Assembly: GCF_025354435.1 (NCBI RefSeq) | Contig: NZ_JANXMU010000007.1 | Coordinates: 62,001 to 126,000 of the forward strand | Direction of reading: 5' to 3' | Length of the DNA stretch: 64,000 nt | Source of the DNA: Rhodoferax sp. | Lineage (GTDB): Bacteria > Pseudomonadota > Gammaproteobacteria > Burkholderiales > Burkholderiaceae_C | Shown here: positions 34,495 through 45,064 of the stretch, piece by piece | Position numbering within the stretch: position 1 is the stretch's first letter | Layout of the letters: each line of letters starts with the position of its first letter | Notes under the pieces: generated by a model | What the model was told of the DNA's origin: nothing | What the model saw: the letters and a program-made list of their open reading frames with translations, nothing else | Database searches by the model: none | Program-made: the position numbers and the translations under genes

Positions 34495-34785
34495 CTATCT
34501 TTTTGTATTCAGTAAAGCTTTGCGCTCGGCGGTAAAAGCCCACCAGGGCTGGCGCGGGCCGCCGTTCATAAAGGCATGGGCGGCCATGAAGGTGTCCAGC
34601 ACGCAGGGGTCGTGGCGCTGGCCCATGGGACCGCGCAAGGCTTCAAACACCGCCAGCGAATCCATGGCTGCCACGTCCGCCGGAGTGGCGATGCCCTGCC
34701 CGCGCAAGTCGTTTGCGATCGACACGCCGATATTCGGAATGTCGGTCAGCACACAGGCCTGGGCAGCGGTATCGGCTTTGGGCAT
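34495..34785 (-). CDS. Helix-hairpin-helix (Cdd1/mitomycin-resistance-like) small protein
   Basis: A 96-residue protein with the helix-hairpin-helix segment TDIPNIGVSIANDLRGQGI, then DPCVLDTFMAAHAFMNGGPRQPWW and a basic tail. This matches the Cdd1/pathogenicity-locus family, small HhH proteins of unknown role that are often annotated as mitomycin resistance. It sits inside the carboxylase operon between pccB (17 bases) and pccA (8 bases), so it should be co-expressed with propionyl-CoA carboxylase. No known link between the two activities. Confidence 0.8.
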   Translation of the reverse strand: MPKADTAAQACVLTDIPNIGVSIANDLRGQGIATPADVAAMDSLAVFEALRGPMGQRHDPCVLDTFMAAHAFMNGGPRQPWWAFTAERKALLNTKR

Positions 34786-34802
34786 GGCAAATTACAGCGA
34801 AA

Positions 34803-36335
34803 TTACAGCGGAATGTTGCCGTGCTTGCGCCAAGGGTTCTCCACCTTCTTGCTGGCCAGCATCACCAGACTGCGGCAAATCCGCTTGCGCGTCTCATGCG
34901 GCAAGATCACGTCGTCGATAAACCCACGCGCACCGGCAACAAAAGGATTCGCAAAGCGGGCTTTGTACTCCGCCTCTTTGGCCGCCAGCTTGGCCGGGTC
35001 GCCCTTGTCCTCGCGGAAGATGATTTCCACCGCGCCCTTGGCCCCCATCACCGCGATCTCGGCGTTCGGCCAGGCAAAGTTCACATCGCCACGCAGGTGC
35101 TTGGAGGCCATCACGTCGTAGGCACCGCCGTAGGCCTTGCGGGTGATGACGGTGACCTTGGGCACGGTGCACTCGGCGTAGGCGTAGAGCAGCTTGGCAC
35201 CATGCTTGATGATGCCGCCGTATTCTTGGGCTGTGCCGGGCATGAAGCCGGGCACGTCGACAAAGGTGATGACGGGGATGTTAAAGGCATCGCAGAAGCG
35301 GATGAAGCGCGCCGCCTTGATGGAGCTCTTGATGTCCAGGCAACCGGCCAGCACCAGCGGCTGGTTCGCCACGATGCCGACGGTCTGGCCTTCCATGCGG
35401 GCGAAGCCGATGAGGATGTTCTTGGCGTACTCGGGCTGGATTTCGAAGAAGTCGCCGTCGTCCACGGTTTTGGCGATCAGCTCCTTCATGTCGTAGGGCT
35501 TGTTGGGGTTCTCGGGCACCAGGGTGTCCAGGCTGAAGTCCATGCGGTCGGCGCGGTCGCCGCTCTTGCGCACCGGGGCTTTTTCGCGGTTGTTCAGCGG
35601 CAGGTAGTTGTACAGGCGGCGCAGCATCAGCAGCGCTTCCACGTCGTTTTCAAACGCCAGGTCGGCCACGCCGCTCTGGGTGGTGTGGGTGATGGCTCCG
35701 CCCAGTTGCTCGGCGGTCACTTCCTCGTGGGTCACGGTTTTGACCACCTCGGGGCCGGTGACAAACATGTAGCTGCTGTCCTTGACCATGAAGATGAAGT
35801 CAGTCATGGCCGGGCTGTACACCGCGCCACCGGCGCAGGGGCCCATCACCATGCTGATCTGCGGGATCACGCCGCTGGCCATCACGTTTTTCTGGAACAC
35901 ATCGGCATAGCCGCCCAGGCTGGCCACGCCCTCCTGGATGCGCGCGCCGCCCGAATCGTTCAGGCCAATGACGGGTGCGCCCACCTTCATGGCCTGGTCC
36001 ATGATCTTGCAGATCTTCTCGGCATGGGCTTCGCTGAGCGCGCCGCCAAACACGGTGAAATCCTGGCTAAACACGAACACCAGGCGGCCGTTGATCATGC
36101 CGTAGCCGGTGACCACGCCGTCGCCGGGGATTTTGTTGTCGGCCATGCCGAAGTCGGTGCAGCGGTGCTCGACAAACATGTCCCACTCTTCAAACGTGCC
36201 CTCGTCCAGCAGCAGCTCAATGCGTTCGCGGGCGGTGAGCTTGCCCTTGCTGTGCTGTGCGTCAATGCGCTTTTGGCCACCGCCCATGCGGGCTTGATGG
36301 CGTTTGGCTTCTAGCTGTTCGAGGATGTCTTGCAT
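34803..36335 (-). CDS. pccB: Propionyl-CoA carboxylase beta subunit (carboxyltransferase)
   Basis: A 510-residue protein of the acyl-CoA carboxylase beta family. Conserved parts include [78 protein letters not shown] and [19 protein letters not shown]. It transfers carboxyl from biotin to propionyl-CoA giving (2S)-methylmalonyl-CoA. It is 29 bases downstream of meaB's stop in the same operon; that gap and the end of meaB contain palindrome copy 10. Confidence 0.94.
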   Translation of the reverse strand: MQDILEQLEAKRHQARMGGGQKRIDAQHSKGKLTARERIELLLDEGTFEEWDMFVEHRCTDFGMADNKIPGDGVVTGYGMINGRLVFVFSQDFTVFGGALSEAHAEKICKIMDQAMKVGAPVIGLNDSGGARIQEGVASLGGYADVFQKNVMASGVIPQISMVMGPCAGGAVYSPAMTDFIFMVKDSSYMFVTGPEVVKTVTHEEVTAEQLGGAITHTTQSGVADLAFENDVEALLMLRRLYNYLPLNNREKAPVRKSGDRADRMDFSLDTLVPENPNKPYDMKELIAKTVDDGDFFEIQPEYAKNILIGFARMEGQTVGIVANQPLVLAGCLDIKSSIKAARFIRFCDAFNIPVITFVDVPGFMPGTAQEYGGIIKHGAKLLYAYAECTVPKVTVITRKAYGGAYDVMASKHLRGDVNFAWPNAEIAVMGAKGAVEIIFREDKGDPAKLAAKEAEYKARFANPFVAGARGFIDDVILPHETRKRICRSLVMLASKKVENPWRKHGNIPL

Positions 36336-36351
36336 GGGGTGATTACTCCGT

Positions 36352-36400
36352 TATTGATAGCTACTTATGCTGATGGATACTGCGCAAGCAGCAGATTTCG
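36352..36400 (-). repeat. Dispersed palindrome copy 10, forming the 3' end of meaB
   Basis: On the coding strand: AAATCTGCTGCTTGCGCAGT then ATCCATCAGCATAAGTAGCT and ATCAAT. The meaB stop TAA (36365-36367) lies inside it. Confidence 0.7.
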
Positions 36401-37359
36401 TGCAGCAGTGGATGCTGCGAGCCGGCCCGCCGCCACCTCTTGCAGCATCTGCGGCAACAGGGCTTGCACTCGCGGGTGCTGGCGAAAGGCGAGCTTCAGG
36501 CCCGCGTCCACGCGCTCCCACATCCACGCCAGCGACTGCTGCTGGCGGCGGATGCCCCACAGGCCGTTGCCGGTCTGCAGGTGTTTGAATTGCAGGGCGG
36601 CGGCCCAGAAGCTATCGATGCCTTTACCGGCCAGCGCGCTGAGCTGCAGGGCCTGGGGCCGCCAATGCGCATCGTCATGGGCGGTGAACAGGCCCAGCAA
36701 CTGCATGGCGGCGGTAATTTGCAACTGGGCGCGCTGGGCGGCCAGGGGGTCGATGTCGGCCTTGTTGATGACCACCAGATCGGCCATCTCCATCACGCCT
36801 TTTTTGATGGCCTGCAGGTCATCGCCCGCGTTGGGCAGCTGCATCAGCACAAACATGTCGGTCATGCCCGCCACGGCGGTTTCGGACTGGCCCACGCCCA
36901 CGGTTTCCACGATCACCATGTCGTAGCCCGCCGCCTCGCAGACCAGCATGGCCTCGCGGGTCTTCTCTGCTACTCCGCCCAGCGTACCGCTGCTGGGGCT
37001 GGGGCGGATGTAAGCCTGGGGGTGCACCGACAGCATTTCCATGCGCGTCTTGTCGCCCAGAATGGAGCCGCCCGACACCGTGCTGGACGGGTCGATGGTC
37101 AGCACTGCCACGCGGTGGCCCAGGCCGATCAGGTACAGGCCCAGCACCTCGATAAACGTGGATTTACCCACGCCCGGCACGCCACTGATACCCAGGCGAA
37201 ACGATTGCCCGGTGTGCGGCAGCAAGGCCGTCAGCAGCGCATCCGCCTGCGCGCGGTGGTCGGCACGGGTGGATTCGAGCAGGGTGATGGACTTGGCGAT
37301 GGCGCGGCGCTGCACGGCGGCCTCGCCGGTCCGCACCGCCTGCACCAACTGGGCTGGGG

Positions 37360-37363
<4 letters not shown>
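36365..37363 (-). CDS. meaB: Methylmalonyl-CoA mutase-associated GTPase
   Basis: A 332-residue G3E-type GTPase that protects and reloads the B12 cofactor of the mutase. P-loop [13 protein letters not shown], Walker-B region [28 protein letters not shown] and guanine-specificity NKAD ([10 protein letters not shown]) are all present. It overlaps the mutase gene by 4 bases, the standard pairing. Its last residues ([10 protein letters not shown]) and stop codon are written in a copy of the dispersed palindrome, so the native C-terminus appears to have been replaced or extended. Confidence 0.94.
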
Positions 37364-39516
<2,153 letters not shown>

Positions 39517-39574
39517 ATCGGGTGCTGTCACGTGAGAGTTTGGCGGGGCTTTGCTGCAATGCAACAGAGTTTAA

Positions 39575-39593
39575 TGCATCCATAATTATAAAT
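39575..39593. promoter_or_regulatory. Candidate operator between scpA operon and gntR
   Basis: TGCATCCATAATTATAAAT matches 17 of 19 bases of a site at 56024-56042 upstream of prpE. An AT-rich half-repeat (AATTCAGAATTATT, 39591-39604) adjoins it. Position between the divergent operon and regulator gene suits autoregulation by the GntR protein. Confidence 0.55.
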
Positions 39594-39626
39594 TCAGAAT
39601 TATTTAGGTCGCGTAGAATTTAGAAT

Positions 39627-40262
39627 ATGGCCGTGACTACATTGACCCCCCGCGCACTCTACGAAGAAGTAGCCGAGCTGCTGCGCCAGCGCATTTTTGA
39701 CCGCACGCTGGCCCCCGGCAGCTGGATCGACGAGCTCAAGCTGGCCGAGGAATACGGCATCAGCCGCACGCCCCTGCGCGAAGCTTTAAAGGTGCTGTCC
39801 ACTGAAGGCCTGGTCACCATGAAGGTGCGGCGCGGTGCCTATGTGACCGAGGTGTCCGAAACCGACTTAGCCGACGTGTACCACCTGCTGGGCCTATTGG
39901 AATCCGATGCCGCCGGGGTGGTGGCCCAGCGCGCCACGCCCGAGCAGTTGGCCGATTTGCAAACTATCCACACCGAACTGGAAGCCGCCGTGGACGACCG
40001 CGAGCTGTTTTTTGCCATCAACGAGCGCTTCCACATGCGGCTGCTGGCGATTGCCAACAACCGCTGGCGCGACCAGATGGTGGCCGACCTGCGCAAGGTG
40101 ATGAAGCTGAACCGCCACAACTCGCTGCTGAAGTCGGGCCGTATCCAGGAGTCGCTGCGTGAGCACCGGACGCTGATGGAGGCGCTAGAGGCCAAAGACG
40201 CGCCGGTGGCCACCCAGCGCATGCTGGAGCACTTCCAGAACGGCCTGGCGGCCGCTGCTTAA
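39627..40262 (+). CDS. GntR-family (FCD-type) transcriptional regulator
   Basis: A 211-residue FadR-subfamily regulator. The winged helix (about 8-72) has LRQRIFDRTLAPGSWIDELKLA and EYGISRTPLREALKVL; the C-terminal FCD all-helical ligand domain (about 85-205) has the metal-type residues in NERFHMRLL and RIQESLREHRTLMEAL. It is divergent from the scpA operon. Likely role: control of propionate/methylmalonyl-CoA genes with an acid or acyl-CoA ligand, inferred from position and from the shared operator-like site at prpE. Confidence 0.88.
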   Translation: MAVTTLTPRALYEEVAELLRQRIFDRTLAPGSWIDELKLAEEYGISRTPLREALKVLSTEGLVTMKVRRGAYVTEVSETDLADVYHLLGLLESDAAGVVAQRATPEQLADLQTIHTELEAAVDDRELFFAINERFHMRLLAIANNRWRDQMVADLRKVMKLNRHNSLLKSGRIQESLREHRTLMEALEAKDAPVATQRMLEHFQNGLAAAA

Positions 40263-40266
40263 ACGT

Positions 40267-40605
40267 TCAGTGGCGCAATAAGCTGGGCGCTGCAGGCAGC
40301 ACCGTCGGCATCAATGCCGGGTGCTCAGACACCGCAAACTCCCGCCCCGGCTGCGACAGGTAGCGCAGGCAGCACACCCGTAGGAACGAGGTGAAGTTGC
40401 CGTTCTCCTCGCGCAGGGCGGTCAGCTCATCGTGCAGGGTGGTGATCATCTGGTTGGTGGTTTTACCCTCGCGCCCGGCGATTTCGGCCAGCACATCCCA
40501 GAACAGGTTTTCCAGCCGGATGGTGGTCAGCACATTGTGGATGCGCAGCGAGCGGGTGCGGGCCTCGTACTGGATCGGGTCGGCACTGACGTAGACAGAA
40601 CACAT
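40267..40605 (-). CDS. Ribbon-helix-helix domain protein
   Basis: A 112-residue protein. The segment RSLRIHNVLTTIRLENLFWD then LAEIAGREGKTTNQMITTLHDEL matches the RHH_4 type of arc-like DNA-binding folds. In other proteobacteria, these proteins stand alone or near oxidoreductases. It lies downstream of the GMC oxidoreductase gene in the same direction (58 bases) and could be its regulator. The RBS AAGGAGAC precedes ATG 40605. Confidence 0.78.
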   Translation of the reverse strand: MCSVYVSADPIQYEARTRSLRIHNVLTTIRLENLFWDVLAEIAGREGKTTNQMITTLHDELTALREENGNFTSFLRVCCLRYLSQPGREFAVSEHPALMPTVLPAAPSLLRH

Positions 40606-40626
40606 ACTTGTCTCCTTTTATTTTGA

Positions 40627-40654
40627 GCGGGGCCGGTATTTCAACCAGCCCCGC
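40627..40654 (-). terminator. Hairpin between GMC oxidoreductase and RHH genes
   Basis: GCGGGGC/GCCCCGC arms (40627-40633, 40648-40654) with an inner GGT/ACC pair. No T-run follows in the minus direction, so it may be an attenuator or mRNA stabiliser rather than a full terminator. Confidence 0.4.
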
Positions 40655-40663
40655 AGCATGGCA

Positions 40664-42232
40664 CTAAATCGCTTTCTGCGTCATTTGCTGGGTGATGTAC
40701 CCCGCCTGCCGGATGGCCAGCGACACGATGGTCAGCGTGGGGTTCTCCGCCCCGCCGCTGGTGAACTGGCTGCCGTCCGAGATAAACAGGTTAGGGATGT
40801 CGTGCGTCTGGCCCCATTTGTTGCACACGCCGTAGCGGGCATCGGCGCTCATGCGGCAGGTGCCCAGGTTGTGCGTGGACGGGTACGGCGGCGTGCGGAA
40901 GGTGCGGATGGCCCCGGCAGCCTGGTAGACCCGCTCACCCTGGGTGAAAGCGTGGTTGCGCATGGCGATGTCGTTGTCGTGGTCGTCAAAATGCACGTTG
41001 GGCACGGGGTTGCCCCACTGGTCCTTGACATCCATGTTCAGCGTCACGCGGTTGGTTTCACGGGGCATGTCTTCGCCCACGATCCACATGCCCGCCAGGT
41101 GGGTGTAGCGGTCCATCCACCAGCTGAAATCTGCGCCCCAGCCACCCGGGTTCAAAAAGGCCGCCATAAAGGGCACGCCCAGCGACAGGGTTTCCAGCTC
41201 GTAACCGCCCACAAAGCCGCGCTTGGTGTCGTGCACCGCTTCGTCGCGCACGATGCCCGCCATGGTGGTGCCGCGGTACATGTGCACCGGGTTTTTGAAG
41301 GCCCCGTAGACCGTGCCGGTCAGGTGGCGCATGTAATTGCGGCCCACTTGGCCGGAGGAGTTAGCCAGCCCGTTGGGGTACAGGGTAGAAGCCGACAGCA
41401 GCAGCAAACGTGGCGTTTCGATCGAATTGCCCGCCACGCAGACGATGCGGGCTTTTTGCCGCTGCTCTTTGCCGTCTTTGTCAAAGTAGATGACCCCGCT
41501 GACCTTGCCCTCGGCGTTGTGCTCGATGCGCGAGACATGCGACTGGGGCCGCAGGTCCAGGTTGCCGGTGGCTTCGGCCTTGGGGATTTCCACGTACAAG
41601 GTAGACCACTTGGCACCCGATTTGCAGCCCTGGAAGCAAAAGCCCAGCTGCATGCAGCGCCCCCGGCCATCACGCGGCTGGCTGTTGATGGCCATCCTGC
41701 CGGTGTGCACCTCTTTGTAGCCTAGCTTGGTGGCGCCCGCATGGAGCACCTTGAAGTTGTTGTTGCCCGGCAGGCCAGGAATGCCGTTGGTACGGGTCAC
41801 ACCCATTTTGAACTCGGCCTTGGCGTAGAACGGCTCCAGCTCTTGCAGGGTGATGGGCCAGTCCAGCAGGTTCGCGCCTACCAGCTCACCGTAGTGGGTT
41901 TTGGCGCGGAACTCGTGGTCTTGCAGGCGCAACGAGGCACCAGCCCAGTGGGTGGTGGTGCCTCCCACGGTTTTGCAGATCCAGCTGGGCAGGCCCGCAA
42001 AGTCTTTGGCGATGCGCCAACTGCCCGAGGTGGTGCGTTTGTCCAGCCAGGCGAGCTGGCTGAACGATTTCCACTCGTCGTTGATGTAGCTGGACTGCGA
42101 TTGCATCGCACCCGCCTCCAGCACCACCACTTTCACGCCCTGGATGCACAGTTCATGGGCCAGCGTGCCGCCGCCCGCGCCCGATCCGATGATGACGACG
42201 ACACTGTCGTCATTGAAGTCTATTTTTGCCAT
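40664..42232 (-). CDS. GMC-family oxidoreductase (gluconate/sorbitol dehydrogenase-type flavoprotein)
   Basis: A 522-residue FAD enzyme. The dinucleotide-binding start is VVIIGSGAGGGTLAHELC with VVVLEAG; later VGGTTTHWAGASLRLQ, QLGFCFQGCKSGAKWSTLY and ISDGSQFTSGGAENPTLTI, which includes the GMC C-terminal active-site area. No signal peptide is present. The preceding gene encodes a Tat-signal small subunit, so the flavoprotein probably travels as a folded passenger with it. The sugar or alcohol oxidised is not deducible. No cytochrome subunit is adjacent. Confidence 0.88.
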   Translation of the reverse strand: MAKIDFNDDSVVVIIGSGAGGGTLAHELCIQGVKVVVLEAGAMQSQSSYINDEWKSFSQLAWLDKRTTSGSWRIAKDFAGLPSWICKTVGGTTTHWAGASLRLQDHEFRAKTHYGELVGANLLDWPITLQELEPFYAKAEFKMGVTRTNGIPGLPGNNNFKVLHAGATKLGYKEVHTGRMAINSQPRDGRGRCMQLGFCFQGCKSGAKWSTLYVEIPKAEATGNLDLRPQSHVSRIEHNAEGKVSGVIYFDKDGKEQRQKARIVCVAGNSIETPRLLLLSASTLYPNGLANSSGQVGRNYMRHLTGTVYGAFKNPVHMYRGTTMAGIVRDEAVHDTKRGFVGGYELETLSLGVPFMAAFLNPGGWGADFSWWMDRYTHLAGMWIVGEDMPRETNRVTLNMDVKDQWGNPVPNVHFDDHDNDIAMRNHAFTQGERVYQAAGAIRTFRTPPYPSTHNLGTCRMSADARYGVCNKWGQTHDIPNLFISDGSQFTSGGAENPTLTIVSLAIRQAGYITQQMTQKAI

Positions 42233-42271
42233 TTTGTTTTCCTGAGATGTAATAGTTGAGGGCGTAGAAAA

Positions 42272-42892
42272 TCAACCGAACCACGGTGGCGGGCTGTCTT
42301 CCAGGCTAGGCGCTGGCAACCATTTCAAATCCTGGAACCCGCGGGTGATGTAGCCGCCCTTCTCCCACGACGAGCCGGGGTAGCCCAGCACGGCAAAGGC
42401 CATGTCGTTGTCGTACAGCGAGGTCACGCACTGGCCGCGCACGGTGGCAAAAAACGGCGTGTCCTCCAGCCCTTTCACTATCTCCAGCTGCTTGGCGGCG
42501 CTGGCCTTGGCAAAGTGGCCACCCGCCGCCGTGTCCAGGCTGGCAATGCCGCTGCGCAGCAGTTCCAGCTTGGCCGGGTCTTTGGCGGCACCGGCATCCA
42601 GGTCTTTGGACAGCAGCGCGTACACCGCATCGGGCAGCTTGGCATGCGGGTACAGCACGCGGCCCATCTTCATCAAGGTACCGCCTTCGGCGCTGGTCAG
42701 GGTGGTCAGCTCCACCGCCCAGGCGTGGGACGGCGCCAACAGCGACAGCGTGCTACCCGCCACCAGCGTGCCCAGCAGCAGGCCGCTGCCGCGCAACAGG
42801 CTGCGCCGGGTCAGCGGGATGTTTTGGCGCGGCACTTCACCGCTGTCTTCGCCGCAGTTCTCTGCCACGGACGTGATATGGATAACTTTCAT
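42272..42892 (-). CDS. Tat-exported gluconate 2-dehydrogenase subunit 3-like protein
   Basis: A 206-residue small subunit. The twin-arginine signal is LTRRSLLRGSGLLLGTLVAG, with cleavage likely after SHAWA. The mature part (MGRVLYPHAKLPDAVYALL, FFATVRGQCVTSLYDNDMAFAVLGYPGSSWEKGGYITRGF) fits the gluconate 2-dehydrogenase subunit 3 family. It lies 39 bases upstream of the GMC gene and likely supplies the Tat export signal for the complex. About 30 residues precede the RR motif, longer than usual. Confidence 0.87.
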   Translation of the reverse strand: MKVIHITSVAENCGEDSGEVPRQNIPLTRRSLLRGSGLLLGTLVAGSTLSLLAPSHAWAVELTTLTSAEGGTLMKMGRVLYPHAKLPDAVYALLSKDLDAGAAKDPAKLELLRSGIASLDTAAGGHFAKASAAKQLEIVKGLEDTPFFATVRGQCVTSLYDNDMAFAVLGYPGSSWEKGGYITRGFQDLKWLPAPSLEDSPPPWFG

Positions 42893-42976
42893 CGTTGTCT
42901 CCTTGTGGGGGAATTTTTTTGGCTAACTCACTTGCTCTCTAACTTACTAACTCTCTGTGGGGAAATCGGTTGCGCG

Positions 42977-43375
42977 CTACTGGTAATGACCGTGGCGTTC
43001 GAGCACCTCCACTTTGTAGCCATCCGGGTCCTGGATAAAGAAGTAGCGGGCGATCAGGGTGCCGTCGTCGGCCTTGAATTCCTTGATGTCCAGCGGGCTG
43101 TAGCCCAGCTCCAGCAGCCGCGCCCGGTCGGCTACCGCATCAGGCACGCACACGCCGACGTGGCCATAGCCGTCGCCGTGGGTGTAGGGCTCGGTGCGGT
43201 CGCGGTTCCAGGTCAGCTCGATCTCGGCATCGTTCTCGGCGTTGCGCAGGTACACCAATGAGAAGCTGGGGAAGTCCAGTCGGTGCGCAGGCTGCAGGCC
43301 GAAGCAGTCGGCATAGAACTTCAGGGATGCGTCCAGGTGCAGTACGCGCACCATGCTGTGGATGATTTTTGCCAT
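42977..43375 (-). CDS. VOC family protein, lactoylglutathione lyase-like
   Basis: A 132-residue VOC protein close in sequence to glyoxalase I: VRVLHLDASLKFYADCFGL, FSLVYLRNAENDAEIELTWN, HGDGYGHVGVCVPD and IARYFFIQDPDGYKVEVLERHG. Length and the metal-ligand positions (His in the first strand replaced by HSMVRV, Glu in AEIELT, His in GYGHVGV, Glu in YKVEVLE) match the GloA fold. It would detoxify methylglyoxal-glutathione adduct. It is the first gene of a leftward group with the Tat/GMC pair. Confidence 0.83.
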   Translation of the reverse strand: MAKIIHSMVRVLHLDASLKFYADCFGLQPAHRLDFPSFSLVYLRNAENDAEIELTWNRDRTEPYTHGDGYGHVGVCVPDAVADRARLLELGYSPLDIKEFKADDGTLIARYFFIQDPDGYKVEVLERHGHYQ

Positions 43376-43760
43376 GCGGGCCTTGTCGGTGGGTCGTTGG
43401 TGGAACAGGCTTTAACTCTAGGCCTATGGCCACTTGGCTAGGTAATAAACGGCTAAATCCCCGGCGTTCCCAGCCCAGAAAATGCTCATCGGAAACCCTA
43501 GTAAGTTCTTGTAGATGTAACTTCGGCGGATAAGTCCTTGAGCTACATTTTTCAACCACCTGCCATGCATTTGCTATCATTTTTATAACATATAGCCCAG
43601 GTTTAACATGCGCTTAAAGCCTATTTTTTATAAAAATAACGCTTAGTTGTGCCCTAAGTAGATGGGATTCAGCAGCATTGAATTGGTTACTGAATGTTGT
43701 TTTCAGCTAAGCTCCAGCAACACCTGCGCATTCCTGCCAAAGCTGCCCCAAAGGAACACC
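43376..43760. other. 385-bp intergenic region upstream of the stressosome cluster
   Basis: No open frame of note. It contains a diverged palindrome copy at 43571-43640 and an AT-rich stretch likely to hold promoters for the leftward VOC gene and the rightward rsbR. The RBS AAAGGA (43751-43756) precedes the rsbR start codon. I cannot name a sigma-factor class. Confidence 0.5.
43571..43640 (-). repeat. Dispersed intergenic palindrome, copy 12 (diverged)
   Basis: On the minus strand: ATAGGCTTTAAGCGCATGTT then AAACCTGGGCTATATGTTAT and a GATAGCAA tail, following the family order but with several changes. Confidence 0.5.
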
Positions 43761-44672
43761 ATGACCTATGTCGAACTGCTGGAAAAGTTCAGCATCACCC
43801 CGTAGGATGTCGACCTCATCCGCCGCGCTGGAACGATCCTGGTACCTCAACTCGAAGATTTTGTGGAGGAGTGGTACGTGTGGCTGCGCAAACAGCCCGA
43901 ATACCTGCAGTTTTTCCCCGACACCGACAACGTGGGCCGCGTCAGCAAAATGCAAACCCGCCATTGGCAGGAGTTTTTTGCGGCCGAAGTCAACGACTTC
44001 TATGTCACCCGCCGCACCCACGTAGGCGCGGTGCACGCCCATATCGAGCTGCCCAACGATATTTACTTTGCCGGTGTCAGCATGTCCTACCAGATGTTTG
44101 TGGAGCGGCTGCGCAACACCGACACGCCGGTCAACGATGTGCTGGACATGGCTTTGGCGATCAGCAAACTGCTGAAGATGGATACGTTTTTGGTGATGGA
44201 CACCATCTCCCGCATTACCCGTGAGCGGATTGCCGACCACAGCCGGGCGATGATGGAAATGTCTACCCCCGTCACGCCCATCTGGGAAGGCATCCTGCTG
44301 TTGCCGCTGGTGGGCATCATCGACACCACGCGCACCGCCGAGATCATGAACAAGACGCTGACCAAGATCGCCGAGAGCCGCTCCAAGGTGTTTGTGCTGG
44401 ACATCAGTGGCGTAGCGTCGGTGGACACCAGCGTGGCCAACCAGCTCATCAAGATCACCAAGGCCACCCGGTTGATGGGCTGCGAGTCCATCATCTCCGG
44501 CGTATCGCCCTCGATTGCCCGCACCATGGTCGAACTGGGCGTATCGATTGGCGAGGTACGCACTACCGCCACCCTGCGCGACGCGTTCGAGTTGGCGCTT
44601 CGGGCCATCGGCGTGATGGACATGGTCCCACCCGCCAGCACCATCGCCATGCGACCGCGCATAGGCACCTAA
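43761..44672 (+). pseudogene. rsbR: RsbR-type stressosome sensor with heme-globin domain, interrupted by in-frame TAG at codon 15
   Basis: From ATG 43761 (strong RBS AAAGGA) the frame reads 14 codons (MTYVELLEKFSITP), then TAG at 43803-43805, then stays open to 44672 (304 codons in all). The N-terminal half is a globin-coupled-sensor fold: RHWQEFFAAEVNDFY and VGAVHAHIELPNDIYFAGV, with H92 in the proximal heme position. The C-terminal STAS domain has PLVGIIDTTRTAEI, GVASVDTSVANQLI and SGVSPSIARTMVELG, with candidate phospho-sites in VDTSVA and SGVSP. RsbR with RsbS builds the stressosome shell. A GAG or CAG to TAG change would explain the stop. Restart at GTG 43863 would lose the first globin helix. 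Confidence 0.8.
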
Positions 44673-44688
44673 GCTGCTGGCGCAGACC

Positions 44689-45057
44689 ATGTCCACCCAT
44701 GCGCTCAGCGGCGCGTCCATGACCGAAGTGCAGGGCTGCCTGGTGGTGACCATGCACAGCGAGGTCAGCGACGAGGCGTTTACCGCGCTGCACCAGGAGT
44801 TCTCGCAGCGGCTGGTGGACAACGGCCTGCCGGGCGCAATACTGAATCTCTCGGGCATGCAACTGCTGGACCAGCATGAATTCGGCCGCCTGCGCGAGCT
44901 GTCCCAAGTGGCCGGTTTTTTGGGGGCCGCCGTGGTGTTTGTCGGGCTGGCACCCGGCATTGCCGCGTTTTTGGCACAGGCCGACATGGACATCCACGGC
45001 CTGCAGTTTTGCCAGCATATGGAGGACGCCTTTGCATTCCTGGCGTCCAGCGCCTAG
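44689..45057 (+). CDS. rsbS: RsbS-type stressosome STAS protein
   Basis: A 122-residue single STAS domain: VQGCLVVTMHSEVSDEAFTA, NGLPGAILNLSGMQLLDQHE, FGRLRELSQVAGFLGAAVVF, VGLAPGIAAFL. It lies 16 bases after rsbR and 7 before rsbT, the canonical R-S-T order. RsbS forms the stressosome scaffold and holds RsbT until phosphorylated. The serine that RsbT modifies normally follows the Asp of the VDS motif; here the text is LLDQHEF, with Gln in that place. A start at ATG 44719 (MTEVQGC) is also possible and fits the family length better. Confidence 0.85.
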   Translation: MSTHALSGASMTEVQGCLVVTMHSEVSDEAFTALHQEFSQRLVDNGLPGAILNLSGMQLLDQHEFGRLRELSQVAGFLGAAVVFVGLAPGIAAFLAQADMDIHGLQFCQHMEDAFAFLASSA

Positions 45058-45064
45058 GCCCTGT

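Noticed and set aside
31550-34921. Very long plus-strand open frame (about 1120 codons) opposite bioB and pccA
   Set aside because: It is antisense to two genes with full domain signatures; such frames arise from third-position GC bias, and its translation is rich in His/Gly/Val/Gln with no domain.
34713-36314. 533-codon plus-strand frame opposite pccB, and a 519-codon frame at 38026-39585 opposite scpA
   Set aside because: Both mirror codon-biased genes and show no protein-like motif order.
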